DNA of 64,000 nucleotides from assembly GCA_965660875.1 (NCBI GenBank), contig CBFIBQ010000005.1, positions 68,708-132,707 on the forward strand. The letters are read 5' to 3'. The notes under the pieces were generated by a model. It saw only the letters and a program-made list of their open reading frames with translations. It had not been told where the DNA came from and did not search any database. A program made the translations under genes and the position numbers. This DNA comes from UBA6770 sp965660875. GTDB lineage: Bacteria; Bacteroidota; Bacteroidia; Flavobacteriales_G; Salibacteraceae. Position 1 is the stretch's first letter, and each line of letters begins with the position of its first letter. Shown here piece by piece: positions 50,669 through 59,545 of this stretch.

Positions 50669-52510
50669 TTATTCTACAGTTACTGATTTGGCTAAATTTC
50701 TAGGCTGGTCAACGTTGCAGCCCCTCATAACCGCAATATGATAAGATAGTAATTGTAAAGGAATCACGGATAAAAAGGGTACCAGCGCCTCTTCTATTTC
50801 CGGTATTTCTATGGTATAGTCTGCCATCGCTTTAACATCAACATCACCGGTGGTAGTTATAGCAATTACAACTCCTTTTCTAGCTTTTACTTCTTGAATG
50901 TTGCTGACCACTTTTTCGTAAGAAGGTCCTTTCGTAGCAATTACCACAACTGGCATGTCGGCATCAATCAAAGCAATTGGGCCGTGTTTCATTTCAGCAG
51001 CGGGGTATCCTTCTGCGTGTATGTAAGAAATTTCTTTTAGTTTCAGTGCTCCTTCTAATGCTACTGGAAAAGAATAGCCGCGTCCTAAGTATAGAAAGTT
51101 TCTCGCATCCTTAAAGCGTGTGGATATTTCTTTGATGTAGGGTTCTGTTTTAAGGCAAACCTCTACGAGTTCTGGTATGGAATGGATTTCATTTAACAAG
51201 CTTCTGTACCTTGACTTTGGAATGGTTCCTTTTTTATGTCCAATGGATAAGGCTAGCAAGGTTAATACCGTTATTTGAGCCGTAAATGCTTTTGTACTGG
51301 CCACACCAATTTCGGGGCCAGCATGGGTGTACGAACCCGCATGTGTCGCCCTTGAAATTGAAGAACCCACCACATTACAAACTCCAAAAACAGTAGCGCC
51401 TTTAGATTTTGCCAATTCTATAGCTGCTAAGGTATCTGCCGTTTCACCAGACTGGGAAATTGCTATGACAACATCATTTTCGTATAATACTGGATTCCTG
51501 TAACGAAACTCACTAGCGTATTCCACCTCTACAGGCACTCGAGCAAAGTCCTCGAATAAATACTCGCCTACTAATCCAGCGTGCCAGCTGGTACCACAGG
51601 CCACAATAATTATGCGATTGGCGTGCATTAAGGTTTGTTCATAGTCGTGCACACCACCAAGGTTTACAATACCTTCTTCTATTTTTAAACGCCCTCTCAT
51701 ACTATCTTTGATAGAGTTTGGCTGTTCAAAAATTTCTTTCAGCATAAAGTGGTCATAGCCGCCTTTTTCAATGGCTTCTAATTGCAGCTCTAATTCTTGA
51801 ATGTAAGGCGTCTTTTCTTTGTTTTGAAGCGTGAAAAGTTGAATGTCCTTTCCTGGTTCTAGAATAGCTATTTCCTCATCATCCAAATACAATACATTTT
51901 TTGTGTACTCTACTATTGGCGAAGCATCAGAAGCAACAAAATATTCTTTGTCGCCAATGCCTACAACCAGTGGACTACTTTTTCTAGCAGCATATAACTT
52001 CGTAGGATTGTTTTTGTCAATAATTGCAATTGCATACGCTCCAATTACATGGTTTAATGCTTTTCTTAAAGCAGCTCCGAGTTCTACTTTGTCGTTAACT
52101 TGAATGTCTTCAATTAAGTTGAGTAATACTTCCGTATCGGTTTCACTCGTAAATGTGTATCCTCTTTTTTGCAGTTCCGCTTTGATTGAGGCGTAATTCT
52201 CAATAATCCCGTTATGAATCATTACCAAGTTGCCGCTATTGGATGTGTGGGGGTGGGAGTTTACATCATTTGGTTCGCCGTGCGTCGCCCAACGTGTATG
52301 TCCAATACCAATTGATCCTTTTTTGTTTTTGTCAAAAGCGAAATCTTCCAATTTGGATACTTTACCCTGTTTCTTGTAAAGGTTGATTTTCCCTTCTTCG
52401 AGCAGCGCAATTCCCGCACTGTCGTATCCTCGATATTCTAATCGGGTCAATCCTTTTATGATTATTGGATAAGCCTGTTTATCCCCTATATAACCTACAA
52501 TTCCACACAT
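50669..52510 (-). CDS. glmS: Glutamine-fructose-6-phosphate aminotransferase (GlmS)
   Basis: The 613-residue enzyme makes glucosamine-6-phosphate for peptidoglycan and LPS. Cys2 of MCGIVGYIG is the glutaminase nucleophile after Met removal. The N-terminal glutaminase domain continues with TRWATHGEPNDVNSHPH and HNGIIENY; two SIS domains follow (CGTSWHAGLVGEYLFE; SQSGETADTLAAIELAK) and the C-terminus is NLAKSVTVE. It lies one base after the DUF4270 stop. Confidence 0.97.
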   Translation of the reverse strand: MCGIVGYIGDKQAYPIIIKGLTRLEYRGYDSAGIALLEEGKINLYKKQGKVSKLEDFAFDKNKKGSIGIGHTRWATHGEPNDVNSHPHTSNSGNLVMIHNGIIENYASIKAELQKRGYTFTSETDTEVLLNLIEDIQVNDKVELGAALRKALNHVIGAYAIAIIDKNNPTKLYAARKSSPLVVGIGDKEYFVASDASPIVEYTKNVLYLDDEEIAILEPGKDIQLFTLQNKEKTPYIQELELQLEAIEKGGYDHFMLKEIFEQPNSIKDSMRGRLKIEEGIVNLGGVHDYEQTLMHANRIIIVACGTSWHAGLVGEYLFEDFARVPVEVEYASEFRYRNPVLYENDVVIAISQSGETADTLAAIELAKSKGATVFGVCNVVGSSISRATHAGSYTHAGPEIGVASTKAFTAQITVLTLLALSIGHKKGTIPKSRYRSLLNEIHSIPELVEVCLKTEPYIKEISTRFKDARNFLYLGRGYSFPVALEGALKLKEISYIHAEGYPAAEMKHGPIALIDADMPVVVIATKGPSYEKVVSNIQEVKARKGVVIAITTTGDVDVKAMADYTIEIPEIEEALVPFLSVIPLQLLSYHIAVMRGCNVDQPRNLAKSVTVE

Positions 52511-52511
52511 A

Positions 52512-53837
52512 TTATTTTTTTTCTGAGCTTATTGGAGTATAAGATATTTCAAGTTTCATTGGTTTTGTTGTACTTGCAGGGCCATAAATAATGGAACGCG
52601 CACCAACACCACCTAATTCTCTCAAAAGTAGTCCGTTATTTTCAATTTTTCCGTCAAGAACACCTTGAATGTATCGCGTGATTCCAAGTTTATAATCTCC
52701 ACTGCTGTTTATAGCACCATCATAGTGGGCTTCTCCCTTGTCGGGTAACTCAAACAAAGTTGAACCGTCCGCTGATAAACCGAACGCAAAGGTGTTTAAT
52801 ATAGCTGGATAAATGTTTGAACTGATGTCAGCAGAGAACGATAATTTGGCGTAATTGACTAATACAGGGCCATTGTCCACTAAAGCCATTAAGTTGGGCG
52901 TTTCCAATTTAATCATTGTCCCACCAAAACTCTGTAGATAAAGTGTTTCTGCATCTGGTAAGGTTTTGTTCAGTACTGCCTCGATAGGGGTTCCCTGATA
53001 ATTCATATTGGATGTGTTAAAATTAACGCACCTATCGTTTATTAAGTACGCCAATTCGTTTTTAGATCCATCAGCATTCGTGTAATAAACTATTAATCGG
53101 CTGTACACATCAGGTAAATCAAAGTACAGTATTGCTCCTTCACCTTCGGTTTGGTTCACATTCTTCGAGGATATTACTATTCCATTTAAATAATTTAAAA
53201 ATGCAGTATTGCTTGCGTAGTTACTTTGATCGGTAATGAAAAGTTTTTTTGCAAAATTCGTGTCAATCGGTATTCTTATAGAAGGAGACTCTAAGCTACC
53301 ATCACTCGTTATTGGAGCGCTTGGCACAGGGGTAAAGTCTGTCAACTTGCCAATTATTTCATTGCCGATGTTAGGTTGATAGTTACTAAAATAAAAGTTC
53401 GAGACTGAAAGCGGCTCAATCAACTCGCGCACTTCTATGCTTTGATTTTCTCCAGAGCCATAGCGCCCTGAATACACCAGGTTTAAAACTGCCGAATCGA
53501 TACGAGCTCCTTGAAAATTATTAACGTCAATGTTTTCTGAAGAGAGCCTTAATTGCGTTACAGTTGATGCTTCAACCTTACCAAAAACGGGATCGACATA
53601 ACTCCCGATTGTGCTTAATGTAGCTGCATCTGTTCGAACAGAATCGACAGATTGTGTAGAGCATAATAACTGGAAAGTGTCACTAGTAAAAAGCCCTAAC
53701 AGATTTTCGCTTGGCTGCGCTTCAATTCCGGTAGGAGTTGGATTTATTTCTTCTTTTTTGCAAGAGAAAAGAGCTAAAAATAATACGACCCCAACAAGTT
53801 GAGGTCGTACATTAAATGATATGTAACTCATTGGCAT
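52512..53837 (-). CDS. DUF4270-domain lipoprotein
   Basis: The start is ATG at 53837 or 53831 (MPMSYISFN or MSYISFN), one to seven bases after the glgA stop, giving about 440 residues. The lipobox is LFLALFSCKKEE. The rest matches the DUF4270 layout (TIGSYVDPVFGKVEASTVTQLRLSSENI; KLEISYTPIS at the end), a beta-rich envelope protein of unknown role common in Bacteroidota. Its 5' coding region contains two strong hairpins. Confidence 0.8.
   Translation of the reverse strand: MPMSYISFNVRPQLVGVVLFLALFSCKKEEINPTPTGIEAQPSENLLGLFTSDTFQLLCSTQSVDSVRTDAATLSTIGSYVDPVFGKVEASTVTQLRLSSENIDVNNFQGARIDSAVLNLVYSGRYGSGENQSIEVRELIEPLSVSNFYFSNYQPNIGNEIIGKLTDFTPVPSAPITSDGSLESPSIRIPIDTNFAKKLFITDQSNYASNTAFLNYLNGIVISSKNVNQTEGEGAILYFDLPDVYSRLIVYYTNADGSKNELAYLINDRCVNFNTSNMNYQGTPIEAVLNKTLPDAETLYLQSFGGTMIKLETPNLMALVDNGPVLVNYAKLSFSADISSNIYPAILNTFAFGLSADGSTLFELPDKGEAHYDGAINSSGDYKLGITRYIQGVLDGKIENNGLLLRELGGVGARSIIYGPASTTKPMKLEISYTPISSEKK
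53784..53809 (-). terminator. Terminator-like hairpin inside the DUF4270 5' coding region
   Basis: On the minus strand ACGACCTCAAC pairs with GTTGGGGTCGT (one G-U pair) around TT or CTTG, followed by ATTATTTTT. It lies at about codons 10-18 of the DUF4270 gene, within the signal peptide coding sequence. It could end the glgA transcript or act as an attenuator. Confidence 0.5.
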
Positions 53838-53852
53838 TTTAATCTGCCAATG
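53829..53852 (-). promoter_or_regulatory. Hairpin covering the glgA stop and DUF4270 start codons
   Basis: CATTGGCA and TGCCAATG form a perfect 8-bp stem with an 8-base loop. On the mRNA it would enclose the glgA stop and both candidate DUF4270 ATG codons, so it may limit translation initiation. It lacks a T-tract and is unlikely to be a terminator on its own. Confidence 0.45.
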
Positions 53853-54666
53853 CGTTTTCAATGTTCTTAACTTCATCATAGAAGGCATCGTAAGCATCAA
53901 CATAGTCTTCCATTGTCCCATCGAGTACAGGTTTATTCAAACCGTTCACATGATCAATTACATTTTGGCTTGCACCGTCTTCAGCAATAATCACCGCATC
54001 AGCACAATTGGCACCAAACATATTTAAGTTATCGTAACTCGGATCTTTAATTGCCTCATAATCTGCAGTTTCTATATTTTCAAACTGTAGCTTTTCAAAC
54101 AGTTTTTTATTCACAGGTTGTTGCAACTCATCAGCATAAACAGAGTATACCAACTTTGAATTGGCAAACATTGGCTCATTGTTATATACCTTTTTGATAA
54201 ACAAAGGAAGTAGTGAACTCATCCAACCATGACAGTGAATAATGTCTGGAGCCCAACCGAGTTTTTTAACCGTTTCGATTACACCCTTGCAAAAGAAGAT
54301 CATTCGTTCATCATTGTCCTCATGAGCATTTCCATCAATATCTGCTAATGCCGATTTACGTTTAAAGTACTCTTCATTATCGATAAAATAAACTTGCATT
54401 TTAGCCGGTTGAATAGAAGCTACTTTTATAATTAATGGGTGGTCATGATCATCTACTACTAAATTCATCCCAGATAGACGAATTACCTCATGAAGTTGGT
54501 GTCTTCTTTCATTTATATTCCCAAATCTCGGCATGAAATTTCTAATTTCTCTACCTTTCTCCTGAACTGCTTGTGGTAATTCCCGACAAATTTTTGTTAT
54601 TCTTGTCTCAGGTAAGTACGGTTGCATGGCTTGGGTTACAAATAATACTCTAGTAGTATCCGACAT
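53839..54666 (-). CDS. Shortened glycogen/starch synthase-like protein (GT5 N-terminal domain only)
   Basis: From the ATG at 54666 the protein has 275 residues. It aligns by eye with the GT5 N-terminal Rossmann domain: RVLFVTQAMQPYLPETRITKICRELPQAV, IIHCHGWMSSLLPL and FGANCADAVIIAE. The KTGGL ADP-glucose motif of GlgA is replaced by PETRI, and the C-terminal GT1-type half is absent. Canonical glycogen synthase activity is therefore doubtful. Such short forms are widespread next to panC in this phylum. The -7 box TACTTTTG lies 21 bases upstream. Confidence 0.8.
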   Translation of the reverse strand: MSDTTRVLFVTQAMQPYLPETRITKICRELPQAVQEKGREIRNFMPRFGNINERRHQLHEVIRLSGMNLVVDDHDHPLIIKVASIQPAKMQVYFIDNEEYFKRKSALADIDGNAHEDNDERMIFFCKGVIETVKKLGWAPDIIHCHGWMSSLLPLFIKKVYNNEPMFANSKLVYSVYADELQQPVNKKLFEKLQFENIETADYEAIKDPSYDNLNMFGANCADAVIIAEDGASQNVIDHVNGLNKPVLDGTMEDYVDAYDAFYDEVKNIENALAD

Positions 54667-54687
54667 AAATCTATTTTTTAGTTGCTG

Positions 54688-54695
54688 CAAAAGTA
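54688..54695 (-). promoter_or_regulatory. Candidate -7 box (TACTTTTG) for the glgA-like gene
   Basis: On the minus strand TACTTTTG lies 21 bases before the ATG at 54666. It is in the 93-base divergent gap with panC. Confidence 0.4.
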
Positions 54696-54717
54696 CATAT
54701 AATATGTCTTCGTTCCT

Positions 54718-54733
54718 AGCTTAACCATAAGCT
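54718..54733. promoter_or_regulatory. Short inverted repeat in the glgA-panC divergent region
   Basis: AGCTTA and TAAGCT are perfect inverted copies around ACCA, 27 bases before the panC ATG. It could be an operator or a leader hairpin. Confidence 0.25.
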
Positions 54734-54759
54734 GCACTGCTTTTTAGCCCAACATCTAA

Positions 54760-55596
54760 ATGAAATTGATACAATCTAATTCCGAACTTAAATTATGGCA
54801 AGAGCGTGTCAATGCAGCAAATGGTATTGGGTTTGTTCCTACCATGGGAGCCTTGCATCAGGGTCATTTAAAACTGATTGAAAGAGCACTCTTGGAAAAT
54901 TCGGTGGTGGTTTGTTCCATTTTTGTAAACCCAACACAATTTAATAATAGGGAAGACCTAGATGCTTACCCACGCACTTTGGATAAAGACATCCGCTTGT
55001 TGTCTAAGTTTGATCGGTTAATTGTTTTTGCTCCTTCGGAACAGGATGTTTACCCCAAAGGAGAAATACCAAAAGTGCCTTCAGTTGATTTAGGTACAGT
55101 TGGAAGAATTATGGAAGCGCGTGAAAGACCTGGTCATTTTGAGGGGGTTTTGACCGTCGTTAATAGATTGTTCGAATTAGTACAACCCACAGCGGCTTAT
55201 TTTGGATTGAAAGATTATCAGCAGTATTTGGTGGTAAAAGCTTTAGCTGCATCATACTTTCCCGAGCTTAAAATCATTCCATGCGATATTGTTCGTTCTG
55301 CAGAAGGTTTAGCATTAAGCAGTAGAAATAAAAGGCTTTCGGAAGAGGGGTTAAAAAAAGCAGCATCGATAAATGGGCTGCTTAAACGTTTGAAAGGTAC
55401 TCCCAGTAGCGATTTATCAAAAGAAATTGTGTTGGTGGAGGAAGTTTTTAAGAAGGACCCCGATTTTGAGCTGGAATATTTAGAAGTTTTTAATGAAATT
55501 AACTTGGAGCCTGCAACCACAAATGAGCAGTCTAGCCGAGTGTTTGTGGCAGTTTGGTTAGAAAACGTTCGACTTATTGATAACATGAAACTATAG
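54760..55596 (+). CDS. panC: Pantothenate synthetase (PanC)
   Basis: The 278-residue enzyme condenses pantoate with beta-alanine using ATP. It has the HIGH-type motif FVPTMGALHQGHLKLI, VVCSIFVNPTQFN, FGLKDYQQ, and a KMSKS-like SSRNKRLS loop. It is divergent from the glgA-like gene and first in the plus-strand panC-panD operon. Confidence 0.97.
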   Translation: MKLIQSNSELKLWQERVNAANGIGFVPTMGALHQGHLKLIERALLENSVVVCSIFVNPTQFNNREDLDAYPRTLDKDIRLLSKFDRLIVFAPSEQDVYPKGEIPKVPSVDLGTVGRIMEARERPGHFEGVLTVVNRLFELVQPTAAYFGLKDYQQYLVVKALAASYFPELKIIPCDIVRSAEGLALSSRNKRLSEEGLKKAASINGLLKRLKGTPSSDLSKEIVLVEEVFKKDPDFELEYLEVFNEINLEPATTNEQSSRVFVAVWLENVRLIDNMKL

Positions 55597-55608
55597 TTAT
55601 AGAAGTAT

Positions 55609-55616
55609 TAATTTTG
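55609..55616 (+). promoter_or_regulatory. Candidate -7 box (TAATTTTG) for panD
   Basis: TAATTTTG lies 10 bases before the panD ATG, in the 30-base gap after panC. It may be an internal promoter giving a very short leader; the -33 region is not clear. Confidence 0.25.
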
Positions 55617-55626
55617 CAGACTTATT

Positions 55627-55980
55627 ATGCAAATTCAAGTTCTAAAGTCGAAACTGCATAGAGTAAAAGTTACTCAAGCAGACCTAAATTACATTGGTAG
55701 TATTACAATTGATCCAATTTTAATGGAGGCATCCAATCTGATCGAAGGTGAAAAGGTTCAAATAGTTAATATCAATAATGGTGAACGTTTGGAAACTTAC
55801 GTTATTACAGGTGAAAGAAATAGTGGTGAGGTTTGTCTTAATGGCCCCGCTGCAAGAAAAGTTTCAGTGGGTGATATCGTAATTATTATTTCGTACGCGC
55901 TTTTGGATTTTGAAGAAGCAAAAACATTTAAACCAACGGTAGTTTTTCCAGATGAAGCGACCAACAGGCTAAACTCTTGA
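55627..55980 (+). CDS. panD: Aspartate 1-decarboxylase (PanD)
   Basis: The 117-residue proenzyme makes beta-alanine for pantothenate. The self-cleavage site Gly24-Ser25 is in NYIGSITID, where Ser25 becomes the pyruvoyl group. Lys9 and Tyr22 positions fit the family, as do NGERLETYVI and NGPAARKVSVGD. It forms the supply line for panC just upstream. Confidence 0.96.
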   Translation: MQIQVLKSKLHRVKVTQADLNYIGSITIDPILMEASNLIEGEKVQIVNINNGERLETYVITGERNSGEVCLNGPAARKVSVGDIVIIISYALLDFEEAKTFKPTVVFPDEATNRLNS

Positions 55981-55981
55981 T

Positions 55982-56995
55982 TTGAAAAAGCAAATAATCA
56001 ATTTTCTCAAAATCGTTCTGCCACTTGGGTTAGGTATTTTTCTCATTTGGTATTATGCTCAGTCTTTGGACGAAGAGGGTAGGAAAGAGATAGTGGCTTC
56101 TTTTAAATCTGCCAACTACGGTTGGATTGCTTTTTCACTTGTTTTTGCAGTGCTTAGCCACCTGAGTCGTGCATATCGTTGGAAGTATACCTTGAGGCCG
56201 CTTGGTTATGAACCTAAATTTTGGAATAGTTTTTTTGCTGTAATGATTGCTTATTTGGTCAATTTAGCCGTGCCAAGACTCGGAGAACTAAGCAGATGTG
56301 GGGTAATGTCCAAGTACGAGGGGATTCCCTTTGAAAAACTATTAGGAACTGTTATTGCTGAAAGAGTTGCCGACTTTTTAATCCTAATATTGGTTACCGT
56401 TGCTGTGGTGTTAATTCAGATAGAAGTCATTGGAGGCCTAATAAATGAAATTCTGTTAACCATTGAAAGTAAGTTTTCGGCAACAGTTGTCGTGGCCTTA
56501 GTGAGTATGCTTGCTATGGGAGCAGTCTCTTTGTTTTATTTATTTTTTAGCAAAACGATTAAAAATCCATTCATACTAAAGGTAAGAGAGTTTGTAAATG
56601 GCATCTTCCAAGGGGTAGCGGCCATATTGAAGATGAAGGATAAATGGGCCTTTATAGGACATACTATTTTCATCTGGTTAATGTATGTGTTGATGTTTTA
56701 CTTATGCTTTTTCAGTTTGCCTGAGACGAACTCTGTGCCTTTTGGTGGAGTGCTTACCGCATTTGTTCTTGGTGGATTTACCATTGTGTTAACTAATGGA
56801 GGTATTGGCGCTTACCCATTAGCAATTGTACAAGTTCTTTCATTATATGGAATTTCTGAAGGAGTTGGCGGGGCATTTGGTTGGATAGTTTGGACTGCAC
56901 AAACTGTATTATTGTTAGTGTTTGGTGCTTTAAGTTTTGCCTTGATGCCCTTGTATAATAAAACGTTATCTGAAAATGTCCCTAAAGCAACTTGA
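55982..56995 (+). CDS. Lysylphosphatidylglycerol synthase/UPF0104-like membrane protein
   Basis: The 337-residue protein starts with TTG one base after the panD stop (KKQIINFLKIVLPLGLGIFLIWYYAQ). It has about 8 hydrophobic helices and the AYRWKYTLRPLG and PRLGELSRCGVMSKYEGIPFEKLLGTVIAERVAD segments typical of the UPF0104 (AglD/MprF flippase-like) family. It may flip or modify a lipid or glycolipid. It overlaps the rfaE2 start by 20 bases. Confidence 0.82.
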   Translation: MKKQIINFLKIVLPLGLGIFLIWYYAQSLDEEGRKEIVASFKSANYGWIAFSLVFAVLSHLSRAYRWKYTLRPLGYEPKFWNSFFAVMIAYLVNLAVPRLGELSRCGVMSKYEGIPFEKLLGTVIAERVADFLILILVTVAVVLIQIEVIGGLINEILLTIESKFSATVVVALVSMLAMGAVSLFYLFFSKTIKNPFILKVREFVNGIFQGVAAILKMKDKWAFIGHTIFIWLMYVLMFYLCFFSLPETNSVPFGGVLTAFVLGGFTIVLTNGGIGAYPLAIVQVLSLYGISEGVGGAFGWIVWTAQTVLLLVFGALSFALMPLYNKTLSENVPKAT

Positions 56996-57497
56996 TCAAA
57001 AAATCGTAGACGGTAACTTGTTAGTTGAGCTTCGCGAACAGTTTGAGAAGGACAAAAAACAATCTGTTTTCACAAACGGTTGCTTTGATTTAATTCACTT
57101 AGGGCATATTGATTATTTGTTACAAGCAAAACAATTGGGTGATGTACTCATTGTCGGGGTAAATTCTGATCATTCGGTAAGAGGTCTTGAAAAAGGACTA
57201 GCTAGGCCAATAAAAGATGAGCGACAGAGAGCTACAATTTTGGCGGCACTCCAATTTGTCGATTTTGTCGTGATATTTGATGACCCGACTCCCATAGAAC
57301 TCATTAAGAGTTTAGTTCCAAATGTTTTAGTAAAAGGTGGGGACTATTCCCCACATCAAAAAGACGACACACAGAAAAACTATATCGTAGGAAGCAAAGA
57401 AACTTTAGGCTCAGGAAACAGGGTAGAAGTAATCCCTTTTTTGGAGGGATATTCTACCAGCAAACTAGAGCAAAAGATAATTGATTCTGTAAAGTAG
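56976..57497 (+). CDS. rfaE2: D-glycero-beta-D-manno-heptose 1-phosphate adenylyltransferase (RfaE2)
   Basis: The 173-residue nucleotidyltransferase has the HxGH motif in FTNGCFDLIHLGHIDYL, DVLIVGVNSDHSVRGLEKG, RPIKDERQRATIL and VKGGDYSP. It corresponds to the nucleotidyltransferase half of HldE/RfaE. In LPS inner-core synthesis it makes ADP-heptose. The overlap with the flippase-like gene suggests envelope coupling. Confidence 0.92.
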   Translation: MSLKQLDQKIVDGNLLVELREQFEKDKKQSVFTNGCFDLIHLGHIDYLLQAKQLGDVLIVGVNSDHSVRGLEKGLARPIKDERQRATILAALQFVDFVVIFDDPTPIELIKSLVPNVLVKGGDYSPHQKDDTQKNYIVGSKETLGSGNRVEVIPFLEGYSTSKLEQKIIDSVK

Positions 57498-57499
57498 CT

Positions 57500-58855
57500 A
57501 TGGCAAAAATAAAATCAATATTTTTTTGTCAAAACTGTGGAAATAGCTCTCCCAAATGGATGGGAAAATGCACGTCGTGCGGAGAATGGAATACTTACGT
57601 AGAGGAAAAAACAACCCGAAAGCAACAAAAATCTACCGAAGCTTTTTTAGAGAAAGCTCAACCAACAAAGCTTGACGATATTGAGGTGAAGGATTTTCCA
57701 CGCCTAAACACAGCTAGTAAGGAATTTGACCGGGTAATTGGAGGAGGTATTGTACCTGGTTCAGTTGTTCTGTTGGGGGGTGAGCCGGGAATTGGAAAAA
57801 GTACGTTGTTACTTCAATTGTCTTTGAGGTTTGAACAAGATGTATTGTATGTCTCCGGAGAAGAAAGCGCTACCCAAATTAAATTAAGAGCCGAACGAAT
57901 CACCAATAATGAAAGCAATTGTTTTGTTTATCCAGAAACAAACTTGCAAGCTATATTAAATAAATGTAAAGAGCTTACCCCTTCTTTAGTAGTGATTGAT
58001 TCTATACAAACCATATCTTCTGAGCACATAGAAAGCTATGCTGGGAGTATTTCCCAGGTGCGCGAATGTGCGGGGGAAATAATTCACTTTGCAAAAACAA
58101 CTGCCACACCGGTTATATTGGTTGGACACATAAATAAAGAAGGTTCAATAGCAGGCCCAAAAGTGTTGGAGCATATGGTAGATACAGTCCTTCAATTTGA
58201 AGGAGATAGAAACCACGTTTATCGAATATTGAGAACCTCTAAAAATCGTTTTGGTTCGGCTCAAGAATTAGGGATTTTTGAAATGGTATCCGGTGGATTG
58301 AAAGAAATAAAAAACCCGAACGAAGTTTTAATAAACAAACACCGAAGCAATCTAAGCGGAGTGTGCATTGGGGCATCTCTTGAAGGGAATAGGCCCTTGT
58401 TGATCGAAACACAAGCGCTCGTTTCCAGTGCAGTGTATGGAACCCCACAGCGATCTTCTACAGGGTTTGATCTTCGAAGGTTGAATATGTTGTTAGCTGT
58501 TCTAGAAAAGCGTTGTGGTTTTCGATTAGGAACCAAAGATGTGTTTCTAAATATTGCTGGTGGACTTAAAGTTGATGATCCAGCGATGGATTTATCAGTA
58601 GTATGTGCGGTGTTAAGTTCTTCTGAAGATATTCCTTTAGATGCAGATACTGTTTTCAGTGCTGAAGTGGGGCTTTCTGGTGAATTAAGGCCGGTTACCC
58701 AATTGTCCAAAAGAATAGAAGAATCAGAAAAACTGGGCTTTCAGACCATCATTGTATCAAAGCATGCGCTTAAGGGGGTTGATGTTGCACAGCACAAGAT
58801 TGCGATAAAAGCTTTTGATTCCATTGTAGAGGTTTTTCAAGAACTGTTCGGATAA
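57500..58855 (+). CDS. radA: DNA repair protein RadA
   Basis: The 451-residue protein has a four-Cys zinc finger (FFCQNCGNSSPKWMGKCTSC), the Walker A motif LLGGEPGIGKSTLL, RadA's KNRFG motif (KNRFGSAQELGIFEM) and a C-terminal Lon-like domain (GGLKVDDPAMDLSVVCAVL). RadA promotes branch migration in homologous recombination. It is two bases after rfaE2 and abuts the NUDIX gene. Confidence 0.97.
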   Translation: MAKIKSIFFCQNCGNSSPKWMGKCTSCGEWNTYVEEKTTRKQQKSTEAFLEKAQPTKLDDIEVKDFPRLNTASKEFDRVIGGGIVPGSVVLLGGEPGIGKSTLLLQLSLRFEQDVLYVSGEESATQIKLRAERITNNESNCFVYPETNLQAILNKCKELTPSLVVIDSIQTISSEHIESYAGSISQVRECAGEIIHFAKTTATPVILVGHINKEGSIAGPKVLEHMVDTVLQFEGDRNHVYRILRTSKNRFGSAQELGIFEMVSGGLKEIKNPNEVLINKHRSNLSGVCIGASLEGNRPLLIETQALVSSAVYGTPQRSSTGFDLRRLNMLLAVLEKRCGFRLGTKDVFLNIAGGLKVDDPAMDLSVVCAVLSSSEDIPLDADTVFSAEVGLSGELRPVTQLSKRIEESEKLGFQTIIVSKHALKGVDVAQHKIAIKAFDSIVEVFQELFG

Positions 58856-59494
58856 ATGAATACCATTGACTTACCCAATAAACTAAAATTAGAAATAGAC
58901 AAAGGCTTACCGGGTGCCGAGGCGCATAAGTTAATGGCCCCGTTGGGTAGGGTTGTCAATCAAGATTTTGACCAGATCAAGAAAACAGCCAAACACAGTG
59001 CTGTATTGATTGTGCTGTTTCCTTATGGAGGAGAGTGGTTTACAGTACTCATGGAGCGCAACCAATACAATGGGCATCACAGTGGTCAAATTAGTTTTCC
59101 AGGTGGTAGGTTAGAGGAATTGGATAAGGATTTAAAGGAAACTGCATTCAGAGAATTTCACGAAGAAATGGGTGTGTTGATTCCTTCTACGAATTTGATA
59201 GGTGAGCTCTCTGAATTGTATATTCCACCGAGTAACTTTTACGTTAAACCATATATTGCTTATGTTCAAAAGCCAATGGAATTTATTCCTGAGCAGAAGG
59301 AAGTATTTAGTGTTTTACCCATGAGTTTGAACAGAATTTTTCAACCCAATTCTAAGACAAAAGAGAAGGTTCAAGTTTCTGGCACGCGCATGTCAATTAA
59401 TGCTCCTGCATATCGAATAGACAAATCACTTGTGTGGGGTGCAACTGCAATGATGTTGAGTGAGTTGGAGTTATTAATAAAAAGAATAGAGTAG
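58856..59494 (+). CDS. NUDIX hydrolase (CoA pyrophosphatase-like)
   Basis: The 212-residue cytoplasmic protein carries a Nudix box (GGRLEELDKDLKETAFREFHEEMGV, with the REFHEEMG core) preceded by HHSGQISFPGG, a pattern typical of CoA-type Nudix hydrolases (NudL). It may hydrolyse CoA or its derivatives. It begins directly after the radA stop. Confidence 0.88.
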   Translation: MNTIDLPNKLKLEIDKGLPGAEAHKLMAPLGRVVNQDFDQIKKTAKHSAVLIVLFPYGGEWFTVLMERNQYNGHHSGQISFPGGRLEELDKDLKETAFREFHEEMGVLIPSTNLIGELSELYIPPSNFYVKPYIAYVQKPMEFIPEQKEVFSVLPMSLNRIFQPNSKTKEKVQVSGTRMSINAPAYRIDKSLVWGATAMMLSELELLIKRIE

Positions 59495-59545
59495 TAATAC
59501 ATTTAAAGAGAAAGTTTCATTGTAAACTTGCCGAAAATTTTGACC

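Noticed and set aside
54696..54717. TATGTCTTCG upstream of panC as a -7 box
   Set aside because: The spacing between TA and TTCG is four bases, not two, so it does not match TAnnTTTG/TTCG.
55218..55586. 122-codon minus-strand frame antisense to panC
   Set aside because: Overlaps a clear enzyme gene and contains no start context or domain; shadow of panC.
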